DNA of 64,000 nt, taken from contig CAIVDU010000057.1 in NCBI GenBank assembly GCA_903904815.1, forward strand, positions 1 to 64,000. The letters are read 5' to 3'. The first letter of the stretch is position 1. Each line of letters starts with the position of its first letter. The stretch is from an uncultured Armatimonadota bacterium. GTDB taxonomy: Bacteria; Armatimonadota; Fimbriimonadia; Fimbriimonadales; Fimbriimonadaceae. The notes beneath the pieces were generated by a model. The model did no database searches. It was not told where the DNA came from and saw nothing but the letters and a program-made list of their open reading frames with translations. Shown here one piece after another: positions 52,504 to 61,282 of the stretch. The translations under genes and the position numbers were made by a program.

Positions 52504-53685
52504 ATGCTGACTCGCCCCGATATCCGGGGCCGCTTTGGTGACTACGGCGGCCGCTACGTTCCTGAAACTCTCGTCCCCGCGCTCGACGAACTCGAACGCG
52601 AATTTGAGACGGCGTGGTCGGATGATGCGTTTAAAGCCGAGTTTCACCACTACCTCACCGAATATGTCGGCCGTCCGACTCCGATTACCGAAGCCCGACG
52701 CCTGAGCGAGCAAACCGGCTTGCACGTGGTGGTTAAGCGCGAAGACCTGAACCACACCGGCGCGCACAAGATCAACAATGCTCTTGGTCAGTGTCTCCTT
52801 GCCCTGCGAATGGGCAAGAAGCGCATCATCGCAGAGACTGGCGCAGGTCAACACGGAGTCGCAACGGCAACTGTATGCGCCTTGTTTGGACTCAAATGTG
52901 AGGTCTACATGGGCGAGGATGACATCATTCGGCAGCAACTCAACGTGTTTCGAATGAAGCTGTTGGGAGCAGAGGTTCATCCAGTCAGTTCGGGCACAAA
53001 AACCCTAAAGGACGCGCTCAACGAGGCGATGAGAGACTGGGTCACCAACGTTGGAGACACTCACTATATCATCGGCACGGCTGCTGGCCCGCACCCGTAC
53101 CCTTTCATGGTTCGAGAGTTCCAGCGTGTTATCGGTGACGAGGCTCGTGCCCAATACCTCGACCGATACGGTCGTCTGCCGGAAGTGGGTATCGCCTGCG
53201 TCGGCGGTGGTTCCAACGCTATTGGCTTCTTCACCGCGTTTGTCGATGATAAAGAGGTTGGTCTCGTCGGAGTGGAAGCGGGTGGATTGGGATTGGCGAG
53301 CGGGCAACATGCCGCGCCTCTCTCTGCGGGATCACCCGGCGTGCTGCACGGTTCGTACAGCTACCTGATGCAGGACGAACATGGTCAGGTGTTAGGAACT
53401 CATAGCGTCAGTGCAGGCCTGGACTATCCTGGCGTCGGCGCCGAACATTCCTACCTCAAGGACATTGGCCGAGTCGACTACATTGCGGTTGATGACAAAA
53501 AGGCTTTGGAGGCGCTTCAGCGAGTCGCGCGAAGCGAAGGTCTGATCCCCGCCTTTGAAAGCGCCCACGCGTTCGCCCCAATCTTTGAGCCAGGCCGATT
53601 TGCCGAGGGAACCCGGGTTCTCATCAACATGAGCGGTCGCGGCGACAAGGACATGGAGTCTGCCGCACGAATCTTGAACCTGTAG
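52504..53685 (+). CDS. trpB: Tryptophan synthase, beta chain
   Basis: 393 residues, full length. Makes tryptophan from indole and serine with PLP. Active-site Lys89 in '[14 protein letters not shown]', phosphate-binding '[10 protein letters not shown]' and the conserved 'GGRYVPETL' at the start (15-23). No trpA follows; the alpha chain must be elsewhere. It comes ten bases after the small pilin-cluster gene but is unrelated to it in function. Confidence 0.96.
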   Translation: MLTRPDIRGRFGDYGGRYVPETLVPALDELEREFETAWSDDAFKAEFHHYLTEYVGRPTPITEARRLSEQTGLHVVVKREDLNHTGAHKINNALGQCLLALRMGKKRIIAETGAGQHGVATATVCALFGLKCEVYMGEDDIIRQQLNVFRMKLLGAEVHPVSSGTKTLKDALNEAMRDWVTNVGDTHYIIGTAAGPHPYPFMVREFQRVIGDEARAQYLDRYGRLPEVGIACVGGGSNAIGFFTAFVDDKEVGLVGVEAGGLGLASGQHAAPLSAGSPGVLHGSYSYLMQDEHGQVLGTHSVSAGLDYPGVGAEHSYLKDIGRVDYIAVDDKKALEALQRVARSEGLIPAFESAHAFAPIFEPGRFAEGTRVLINMSGRGDKDMESAARILNL

Positions 53686-54039
53686 TTGAGGAGTGCCGAC
53701 CACCGATTAACCTGAACTTGGTCAACGGATCGGCTCTGGGTTCGCGGTTGGAAAATGATTCAGAGGGGTTGACCACGCCGGACCAGATAATTCCTTGTTC
53801 CGGCGGGTCCGTAAAGACGACCTTTAAACCCCAAACCTTCGGACAAGCTCCCTCGCCCGCGACACCTCGATTGAACCCGGCTTGCTGACATTGTTCAGAC
53901 CGAGGCGGGTGTTAAGATTGTCTCGGCAGTCCATGCGCGAACCTACAGGTTCAACATGGTCGGGCAAATACCCGCAGCCCCAACGCGGCTCCCTAAATGA
54001 GCGAAGGGTGAGCTCCGGCAAAACCCTGGTAACCACCAA
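53686..54039. other. Intergenic region with possible structured RNA
   Basis: 354 bases with no convincing gene. A weak 71-codon minus frame (53824-54039, starting near MVVTRVLPEL) has no known family and no RBS I trust. On the minus strand the sequence folds into several hairpins: CCATG..CATGG around GAACC/GGTTC (about 53933-53961), then CCGAG..CTCGG, and on the other side CGCCGGA with TCCGGCG (about 53776-53805). It is a candidate for noncoding RNA rather than protein. Confidence 0.4.
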
Positions 54040-54678
54040 CTACGGGTTCAGGCGCTTGTAGATGACAAAGCTCATGACCACAGGAAGCAGGGAAACGATC
54101 AACATGAATCCGATCATGATCCCGGTCGGAACTCCCACCAGAACCAGAACCGCGCCGATGATTCCACCAATAAACCACTGATGAGCCGCCACCCGATGCG
54201 TCTCCGTCCAAACTCGTTCGTCCGCCAGCGTCCAAGGGGTACGGACTCCCATGTAAAAATTTCGCTTAATCTTGCCCATCAGGTTGCCGACAACCGCGAA
54301 GAACACAAAGATTCCCGAGAAGATCCAGCGTCCAATGTCGATGTGCGAGTTTGCCGTACCCGCAAGGATGATCACGTGAAGGGCGCCCATCAACCCAGAC
54401 ACTGCCAGCATGATTTCGCAGTACGCCTTTCCGGATCGATTCAACTCGTAGTTCTTTGGTGAGAGGATCGGCAACGTCAATGTGAGCAGAACGGTGAACA
54501 ACACCATGCCGGGCAAAAGCGCTAGGGAGATCCATTTACTGCCGTATTGATCCACCTGCCCTTGAACGTTCCAATGGGTGGGCACAGTCTCGGGCAAAAT
54601 TCCAGCGTAATAGGCACTGATGCCGACCGTTAGGGCAAAAATGATAAGTTGCCCGAGTAGGGCTGTTCGCGCATTCAT
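54040..54678 (-). CDS. SdpI-family (DUF1648) membrane protein
   Basis: 212 residues with about six membrane helices. 'LPETVPTHWNVQGQVDQYGS' is the DUF1648 signature and 'GVRTPWTLADERVWTETHRV' the SdpI-family motif. In Bacillus, SdpI gives immunity to the SdpC killing toxin and sequesters SdpR. Here the regulator gene just upstream overlaps by ATGA. No sdpABC toxin genes are present, so its role may be general membrane defence. Confidence 0.88.
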   Translation of the reverse strand: MNARTALLGQLIIFALTVGISAYYAGILPETVPTHWNVQGQVDQYGSKWISLALLPGMVLFTVLLTLTLPILSPKNYELNRSGKAYCEIMLAVSGLMGALHVIILAGTANSHIDIGRWIFSGIFVFFAVVGNLMGKIKRNFYMGVRTPWTLADERVWTETHRVAAHQWFIGGIIGAVLVLVGVPTGIMIGFMLIVSLLPVVMSFVIYKRLNP

Positions 54679-54959
54679 GATTCTTCTCCGATCGGCTCTT
54701 GCTTAAATGTGTCCAATAATACGGTCATCAGATCCTGAATGACCGTTGTATTCAGCGAGTAAACGATTTGCTGCCCATCGCGCCGACCGGAAATTAGGTC
54801 CGCCGATTTCAGCACACTAAAATGGTGCGACATGGAAGGGCCGGTGATCGGGAAGGATTCCGCGATTTCCCCGGCCGACATCTCGCCACGACCCAGCATT
54901 CGGAGAATCTTTCTCCTCGTTGGATCTGCGAGCGCCTTGAACACCTGGTCGTTTCTCAT
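54675..54959 (-). CDS. ArsR-family repressor (SdpR-like)
   Basis: 94 residues. Winged helix-turn-helix: 'VFKALADPTRRKILRMLGRG', 'AGEIAESFPITGPSMSHHFS' and 'LISGRRDGQQIVYSLN'. No cysteine pair for metal binding, as in SdpR. Probably represses its own operon with the SdpI-like gene, which overlaps it by four bases. Confidence 0.9.
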   Translation of the reverse strand: MRNDQVFKALADPTRRKILRMLGRGEMSAGEIAESFPITGPSMSHHFSVLKSADLISGRRDGQQIVYSLNTTVIQDLMTVLLDTFKQEPIGEES

Positions 54960-55072
54960 AGAGAGTTAGCCAATCATCTAAATGATACGCGATCGTTTTA
55001 GGTGCTTGAGGCTAAGGGCCTCGCTTCAGGAATGAAGTAAATCTCGGTGCAAGTAGCCCTTATCCGCCGAAA

Positions 55073-55996
55073 TCACTCGATGGGTTCGATGGGATCGGGA
55101 ATGGCTCGCAGTTCGGAAGGAACGAGTCCGAGATACTCTTTAACCGATTCTCTCAGGCCCTGCGTGGTGCCGAAGCCACAACTTGAAGCCACGACATCGA
55201 CCGCACTGTCCGTCGTGCAGAGCATCTCAACCGCGCACTCCGTTCGGCTTCGGTCCACGTATTCGTGGAATCCATAACCGACCAGGTTCTTGAAAACCCG
55301 CGAAAAGTGAAATGGTGAGTAGCCTGCCATGTCGGCGGCGTCCTTGAGTGGCCAAGCCAGAGAAGGGTTCGCCCGGACCTTTGCCACGAGTTCCTTAATG
55401 GTATCTGGGAGGTCCAGCGGTATTGCAGCAAGCTGAACTTGGTCCGAGCCCACGATCAGGCGTGCCACGACCTCATAGATGAAGGACACTACTTGCGGCT
55501 CCATGAACTCTTTGGGGCCGGCGATTGCCTCTTCAAAGCGAGACATCGCGTTTTGAAATAGCGGATCGATTGGCTTACACGCAACGTTTCGGGCCGTCCC
55601 TTGGGAACGCGTCGCGTTTTGGCGGGTTGCTACCCAATTGTCAAGCAACTGGGTGGCAACGCCGGGCCAAGACAATAGTAGGGAACTGTGTTCTCCCCTG
55701 GCTGCCTGCAAAATCAGTTTTGAACCCCGGACGTAAGTCAAACTCCGGGGCGGAATGAGGACGAGACGTCCCTGAACTCCGGCACGCGCAATGAGCGTTC
55801 CTTTGGTGTTGACGCAAAGAAGATTCATTCCGGGTGGAACGTTTACATAGCCGGTAGCGGTTCGGGGCACAGTTCCCGAAGCCGACTCCAAGCGCACGTA
55901 AGTCATGCCCGGGATGTCAGACCGCTTAAATCCCGATGGGGATGCTGAGCAGTCGAAATTTAAATCGATTTGGTTATCGGATCCGTCCGGCCGCAA
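55073..55996 (-). CDS. AraC-family transcriptional regulator
   Basis: 307 residues. The C-terminal two-helix-turn-helix domain holds 'PLKDAADMAGYSPFHFSRVF' and 'NLVGYGFHEYVDRSRTECAV' and the second motif 'DVVASSCGFGTTQGLRESVK'. The N-terminal half is a ligand-sensing cupin-like region. TTG at 55996 starts the given frame; no better start is obvious. Divergent from asd across 94 bases; ligand and targets unknown. Confidence 0.88.
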   Translation of the reverse strand: MRPDGSDNQIDLNFDCSASPSGFKRSDIPGMTYVRLESASGTVPRTATGYVNVPPGMNLLCVNTKGTLIARAGVQGRLVLIPPRSLTYVRGSKLILQAARGEHSSLLLSWPGVATQLLDNWVATRQNATRSQGTARNVACKPIDPLFQNAMSRFEEAIAGPKEFMEPQVVSFIYEVVARLIVGSDQVQLAAIPLDLPDTIKELVAKVRANPSLAWPLKDAADMAGYSPFHFSRVFKNLVGYGFHEYVDRSRTECAVEMLCTTDSAVDVVASSCGFGTTQGLRESVKEYLGLVPSELRAIPDPIEPIE

Positions 55997-56090
55997 TCAC
56001 ATTCCCCCAAGAGTCGCCGTCAGTTTACATCAGCCAGACCATTAAGTTGACGTTCAAGAGTATTCAGTTCGATTAGGGTACACAGGAAGG

Positions 56091-57119
56091 GTGAGTCGTG
56101 AAGTATCGGTCGCTATCGTAGGAGCCACTGGAGCAGTGGGCCAAGAGTTTCTGAAGCTGTTTGAAGAGCGTTCTTTTCCGGTAAAAAGCCTGAAATTGCT
56201 CGCCAGCGAAAGATCCGTTGGCAAAACCCTCATTTTTAAGGGGCAACCGGTAACGATAGAGTTGGCCACCGAAGAATCGGTCAAAGGAATCGATATTGTC
56301 TTCTTTAGCGCGGGTGCAACGCGTTCTCGGGCCCTGATCCCCGCCGCCATTGAGAGCGGGGCGATCGCAATAGACAATTCCAGCGCCTTTCGCATGGAAG
56401 AAGGCGTCCCACTAGTAGTCCCCGAGGTGAACCCGGAGAAACTAAAGTCGGACAGCCGTCTCTTTCCGGTGGCGAACTGCACCGCAATCATCCTTACCGT
56501 TGCCGTCGCTCCCCTCAAGAAGCTCGGAAAAATCGATCGGTTGATTGTGAGCACCTACCAAAGTGCAAGCGGTGGCGGGGCCAGCATGATGCAACTGCTT
56601 GAAGACGAGACCAAGGCGGTGGTGGCAGGAGAGGTTCCGCCGCCTTCAAAGTTGAATACACGGTACGCATTCAACCTGTTTAGCCACAACACGCCCATCA
56701 ACGAGTTTGGCTATAACGAGGAAGAGGCCAAGGTCATCGAAGAATCTCGAAAGATCCTTGGAATGCCGGATCTCAAGATCAATGTCACCTGTGTCCGAGT
56801 TCCGATCCTGAGGGCTCACACGGAGACGGTCACCGTCGAGTTCGATGGACCTGCGCCTTCCGAAGAAGCGGTTCGTGAGGCTCTCGCCTCGGCCGCCGGG
56901 GTCAGGGTCATCGATGACCGGACGGCAAACCGATTCCCAACTCCTCTCGATGCCAGCGGTCAGGGGGATGTTCTCGTAGGCCGCATTCGTCAGGACGTTT
57001 CGAATCCGAACGCGATCAGTATGCTGATCACTGGCGATCAGCTCCTGAAAGGCGCTGCGCTCAATGCGGTTCAAATTGCCGAAGAAGTCCTAAAACTCAA
57101 CCCTTCGACGGTTGCTTAA
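56091..57119 (+). CDS. asd: Aspartate-semialdehyde dehydrogenase
   Basis: 342 residues. Makes aspartate semialdehyde from aspartyl phosphate with NADPH; feeds lysine, diaminopimelate, threonine and methionine. NADP motif GATGAVGQE (11-19), catalytic Cys130 in 'VANCTAIIL', 'STYQSASGGG' and the C-terminal 'GDQLLKGAALNAVQIAE'. Start is GTG at 56091. It stands alone and converges with the GH26-like gene, overlapping by 23 bases at 57097-57119. Confidence 0.95.
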   Translation: MSREVSVAIVGATGAVGQEFLKLFEERSFPVKSLKLLASERSVGKTLIFKGQPVTIELATEESVKGIDIVFFSAGATRSRALIPAAIESGAIAIDNSSAFRMEEGVPLVVPEVNPEKLKSDSRLFPVANCTAIILTVAVAPLKKLGKIDRLIVSTYQSASGGGASMMQLLEDETKAVVAGEVPPPSKLNTRYAFNLFSHNTPINEFGYNEEEAKVIEESRKILGMPDLKINVTCVRVPILRAHTETVTVEFDGPAPSEEAVREALASAAGVRVIDDRTANRFPTPLDASGQGDVLVGRIRQDVSNPNAISMLITGDQLLKGAALNAVQIAEEVLKLNPSTVA

Positions 57120-58584
57120 TCGACAAAACGGGTCTGCCGCTATGGTCCCTTAGGTCGACCTGAATGGAGCGCGTCGCCGACATCGTCGTCGATATCGTCG
57201 ACGCGCCAGGATTCGATGTCCGGGCTACTTCCCGTCCATCAACGGTCCAGACCACGGTGGGCGACTGATCGTAACAGCGGACGTCTGCCACCAGTTGGTC
57301 TCCCGCATGAATGGGGGTCCCGGGGGTTAGTGGAAGGTACCGAACCGGTGACGCCGGAGTTTCCTCCATGATCGTATCGAGATAGTACGGCGAAGAAACC
57401 GCTTGGCCAAAGGCTTGAGCGATCTCAGGCTTTGCCATAAGGGAAAAGTCATTCAGCCGTCTCGCTCCCTCCGCATATCGCATGGTGTTCATGCTTAGCC
57501 AGTTCACCGCCTTAACCCTCGGATATCGGAGCGGCAGGACTGAATAGAACTGACGGATTTTGGAAATGGCGAAATCGTCACGATCCTCATCGTCGACCAC
57601 GGATCGGTGGGTTGCCGCCCACTCTCCAACCATGATTGGATGTTTCGCGCTGTAGGTGCGATAGATATAGTCGAGAGCGTCGGAGGGGCTCCGCCAATCG
57701 GCCGACCTAGCCCGATCACCGTCGTTGTATAGAACAGAGTAGAAATTCACTCCGACCCAGTCCACTGCGTCGTCGCCCGGGAAGTAGCTCGGGATGGTGG
57801 TCTCAGGGGTTTCATTGGGGCACCAAACCATCGCCACATTCGGCGCCAGGGCGTGCATGATCGAAGCTACCAAGCGGAATTTTTCGCGATAGAGAGCGGG
57901 ATTTCCGCCGTAGGAGCTGGACGTCCAGTCCCCGTTCATCTCACTGGCAAATCTTAAGAATATGGGTGCCTGGCTTGCCGCGGCCATCTGAGCAAAGCCT
58001 CGAAGATAGCGATCGTCCTGGACTTGATTGAGGGATGCCGGTTCCCAAGCGATTTGCACGCCTGCCTGAGAATCTCCGACGACCTTCACCCAGTGAGCGG
58101 GGAAGCGTCGACCATAAGCGAGATAGGTGAAAAGCATCGCCTGGTGCTTTCCAACCGCCTGATTGAACTGGCCAGGTTCTCGGTAGACCTGGTCTCCGTC
58201 CATGAATGTGTCCTCGATTGCGTCTTCCCGGTCGATGTTCGCGCCAAGGTAACACCCGTAAAAAGGCTCCCACTTTGCTTTTGTGTACAGCGGCATCACG
58301 TCCGCAATGTGGGTCTGTTGGACGATATAGAGTTGGAGACTCGAGTGGTAACGATTTGCCTTTTCCGTCAGCACCTTAGACGCGTTAGAGTCGCCATTCG
58401 CCAGGTATCCCTTGGCGGCAAGCGAGTAGTAGTCAGCCGCGCGTTGATACTTTTCGATGTCGACGAGAGCGTCGGCGAGCCCGCGATAGTTCGCCGGACC
58501 AGGACGTCGCTTGACCGCCGCCTCCCAATACTGAACGCGTTCTCCCTGACCCAGAACGAGAGCAGCGAGGACCACGGACATCAT
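57097..58584 (-). CDS. GH26-like glycoside hydrolase with N-terminal TPR-like region
   Basis: 495 residues, with signal peptide MMSVVLAALVLGQG. Residues 20-95 are helical and TPR-like ('RGLADALVDIEKYQRAADYY'). The centre is a (beta/alpha)8 barrel of GH26 layout: the acid/base is probably Glu in 'FLRFASEMNGDW' and the nucleophile Glu in 'IMVGEWAAT'; 'VWCPNETPE' and 'VDWVGVNFYSVLYN' fit too. A beta-rich C-terminal domain follows. GH26 enzymes mostly cut mannan. Coupled by ATGA to the 881-residue repeat protein, which is upstream. Confidence 0.75.
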   Translation of the reverse strand: MMSVVLAALVLGQGERVQYWEAAVKRRPGPANYRGLADALVDIEKYQRAADYYSLAAKGYLANGDSNASKVLTEKANRYHSSLQLYIVQQTHIADVMPLYTKAKWEPFYGCYLGANIDREDAIEDTFMDGDQVYREPGQFNQAVGKHQAMLFTYLAYGRRFPAHWVKVVGDSQAGVQIAWEPASLNQVQDDRYLRGFAQMAAASQAPIFLRFASEMNGDWTSSSYGGNPALYREKFRLVASIMHALAPNVAMVWCPNETPETTIPSYFPGDDAVDWVGVNFYSVLYNDGDRARSADWRSPSDALDYIYRTYSAKHPIMVGEWAATHRSVVDDEDRDDFAISKIRQFYSVLPLRYPRVKAVNWLSMNTMRYAEGARRLNDFSLMAKPEIAQAFGQAVSSPYYLDTIMEETPASPVRYLPLTPGTPIHAGDQLVADVRCYDQSPTVVWTVDGREVARTSNPGASTISTTMSATRSIQVDLRDHSGRPVLSIKQPSKG

Positions 58585-61226
58585 CGCCCTGGATCCGTAT
58601 GCAGGGCGACTGCCTTGATGAGTGAGTTCACATCCTCCCGAAGCGCCAGGTAAGCCTGGCGTGCAGTGGTGGGGCAGCGGCCGTCGAGCGAGATCAGAGC
58701 CTGAATCTTGAGTCCCATAGTGCCTGTGGTCAAATACGGTGCGATGGCCCCAAGCGCTTCAGTGGATCCGACTTTTGACAGAATTTCAATTCCAATTCTC
58801 TGGATTCTCTCGTCTGGGCTGGCGAGACTGCCCCGCGCGGTAGACATCGCAGATTGCGGGAACTTGGTTAAGTAGTCAATCGCCGCGTCCCGCACAAGCA
58901 TATCGGTGCTTCCAACAAGTCCCTGTGCTAACGAGACGCCATCCCCCGCGTTCAGTTCCCTTAGCGCAGTCAGACTTAGGACGGCAATCCGGCGATCTGG
59001 ATTCGAGCAGAGCCCTGCGAGGTCCTTGCTCAGGTCCTTCGCCCCCAATCGACCGATCGCCACAATGGCGGTTTCCTGGAGGGCTGGCCGTCGGAGGGCC
59101 GATGACAAATGTGGAACGGTCTCTTCGAAATCACCTACGAGGCAAATGCTGAGAGCTCCACGAGCGATCGCGTCGTCCGGGTCATCAATTTTTGACGCCA
59201 ATTGTATAAGTGCCGACTTACCCAATGCGGTAATCAACGCCAGGAATGGGCGATTTCGTAACTCGTCGGTAGCCGAGAGTTTGTGGAGCGTTAACCAGTC
59301 AAACGCCGGTTGCCCGATCGCGACCAGTTTGTCGAGTGCCTCCGTCGCGGTTCCTTGCAGAACAGATGCTTCGTACAGTTGTTCAATTTCCTCCGGCGAT
59401 GAGAACGCCTGTGTCCCGGGCTTGGGGAACTTGTGATCGGGAGGAGGGGTAAGCGACAGGTTATCCGCCGGTGTGGGAGCGTCGTATGCGATCTTACGAC
59501 CCGGCTGCACGGTCGCTTGTCCCTCGAAATTTTCACTGAATCCGTACCCGTCTGATCCGCCCAGATCCGCGAACAGACCGAGAGATCCGGGTCCGCGGGT
59601 TGGGAATCCGATCGCGACGTCTCCCATGTAACGATCATTTCCTGCCGCATCCAAAAAGACGGCTAATCCTCCCTTGATCGCGGTTCCTGGCCTTGCATCG
59701 AGAGAGTTGTACAGATCGTTCCCAGACCGATCGAGGAAGAAAGCGACGCTCCAATCCACGGCGGTAGCGTGTCCAACACCCCCGTGAATCGCATAGGAGT
59801 CGTCGCCGGCTAGGTCGAAGAAATAGGCGGCGGCAAGGTGCTGGGCGCTGCCTTGGGCCTCGTCGGTTGCCGAATAGGTGTCCTTCCCCGAGGCATCGTA
59901 AAGGCTCCCCAGTCCGCCGGAATCGCCGGACGCTTGACATCGGGTACCTCCAAGGTAAGTGTCATCTCCCGACAAGTCGGTAAGCAACCCGATCCCTCCA
60001 CTGACGATTCCATCGGCCGTCTTGACGCCACCACCAAACCCCTGCCCACTGTCCGTCCGATAAACGTCATTTCCTTCCTGGTCATCCAGCCATGCCAGCC
60101 CACCGGTTCGGGCAAAGCCCTGCCCAGCTTGGTCTACCGAGTACTGGTCGTTCCCGCCGGAGTCCAGCAGAATGCCAATTCCAAACGCGGCGGCGCCTTG
60201 GGAAAGCGTGGTGGCGGAGTATCTGTCATTGCCGCCATGCTTGCTAAGGCCGCCAACTCCACCAAACCCTGATCCGAAACTGAGTGCGCCGCCCTGGAAG
60301 ATGCAGTCGCCCTCTCCGGCAAAATAGGCCAATCCAATCCCGAGAATCCCAGAACCGGCATTGGAGTCCGGCCCCTGGATCCAGTCGTGCCGACCAAAAT
60401 CGATGAGCACGGAAGCGTAACCAACCCCGGCGCCATAGCGACCGGTGTAGGTGTTGTCGCCGCCGAAGTCGATGCATAGGTTCACATTGCGAGCCGAGTG
60501 GATATCATTTGCCGTTCCGGATAGCTCGACGACCACGCCATGCACCGTGAACGTCATCCCTGTTTTGAGCGCCTCCCGGTGATTCCGAAGCTCTGGAAGT
60601 TCCGCTTCGATTCCGGTTGCCAGTTTCCTCGCCGCAAATCGAATTGCAGGCAAGTCCACTTTCCCGAGCAGGGCCAGTAGCGACGCTTGACTGATGGGGG
60701 GACGTTTCGCAAAATCGGGCGTAAACCCCGGTACAGGGTTTGCCCATCGCGGAAGCGTCTCGATAACGTCTCGCTTCTCGGATTCCGTAAGCTTGGAAAG
60801 AGCGACTCGGACCGTTGAATTCGCTTCTTCAAGATCCGCCGCTAATTGAGACACGGCTGGCCGGAGGCGAAGTGGCACCGAATCGGGAACTGGCAGGGGA
60901 TGAGGAACCGACGTCTTGAGGTCGGTTGGGTCTCCAAATCCGCTTCCACACGCCGTTCTTAACGCCTGGGCGAGTGAACCGTGCCCTGATTGGTGGATCG
61001 CCAGCAGTCGGTTCGCCGCTTCGATGGGGTCGTCAACGGCAAGATTCACGAGGGGAAGGGACAAGGGTTCAAACGTAGCAGGTCTTCGAACCGATTTGAG
61101 GTCGTCTTCCGTGAGGTTTCCGAGGTAAAGCGCCTCGATGAGGCCTCTCCGCTCGACTGGAGAAAGCTGGGCCCGGACAATCCCTGGGAACAGGAGGAGG
61201 ATAACCACCCATAGACACGATCGCAC
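58581..61226 (-). CDS. Large secreted protein with 27-residue GND-Y repeats and HEAT-like repeats
   Basis: 881 residues. Signal peptide (LWVVILLLFPGIVRAQ), a helical N-terminal region to about 220, then eleven imperfect units each ending in (G/D)xxDxY or close to it. The tyrosines (Phe in the second unit) are at about 260, 310, 336, 362, 389, 424, 451, 478, 506, 533 and 561, so the common period is 26-28 residues. From about 620 come HEAT-like helical repeats ('ALQETAIVAIGRLGAKDL'-type). The middle looks like a calcium-binding or beta-helix array. Coupled to the GH26-like gene by ATGA. No known family. Confidence 0.7.
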   Translation of the reverse strand: MRSCLWVVILLLFPGIVRAQLSPVERRGLIEALYLGNLTEDDLKSVRRPATFEPLSLPLVNLAVDDPIEAANRLLAIHQSGHGSLAQALRTACGSGFGDPTDLKTSVPHPLPVPDSVPLRLRPAVSQLAADLEEANSTVRVALSKLTESEKRDVIETLPRWANPVPGFTPDFAKRPPISQASLLALLGKVDLPAIRFAARKLATGIEAELPELRNHREALKTGMTFTVHGVVVELSGTANDIHSARNVNLCIDFGGDNTYTGRYGAGVGYASVLIDFGRHDWIQGPDSNAGSGILGIGLAYFAGEGDCIFQGGALSFGSGFGGVGGLSKHGGNDRYSATTLSQGAAAFGIGILLDSGGNDQYSVDQAGQGFARTGGLAWLDDQEGNDVYRTDSGQGFGGGVKTADGIVSGGIGLLTDLSGDDTYLGGTRCQASGDSGGLGSLYDASGKDTYSATDEAQGSAQHLAAAYFFDLAGDDSYAIHGGVGHATAVDWSVAFFLDRSGNDLYNSLDARPGTAIKGGLAVFLDAAGNDRYMGDVAIGFPTRGPGSLGLFADLGGSDGYGFSENFEGQATVQPGRKIAYDAPTPADNLSLTPPPDHKFPKPGTQAFSSPEEIEQLYEASVLQGTATEALDKLVAIGQPAFDWLTLHKLSATDELRNRPFLALITALGKSALIQLASKIDDPDDAIARGALSICLVGDFEETVPHLSSALRRPALQETAIVAIGRLGAKDLSKDLAGLCSNPDRRIAVLSLTALRELNAGDGVSLAQGLVGSTDMLVRDAAIDYLTKFPQSAMSTARGSLASPDERIQRIGIEILSKVGSTEALGAIAPYLTTGTMGLKIQALISLDGRCPTTARQAYLALREDVNSLIKAVALHTDPGR

Positions 61227-61282
61227 CGAGCAAGAATACTTGGGAACGAGGGCCGATCGACCTTCAAGAGCGAAGGGACTAC

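Noticed and set aside
53933-53961. tRNA-like look of the GGTTC / GAACC hairpin
   Set aside because: No acceptor stem, anticodon arm or CCA around it; only a hairpin remains.
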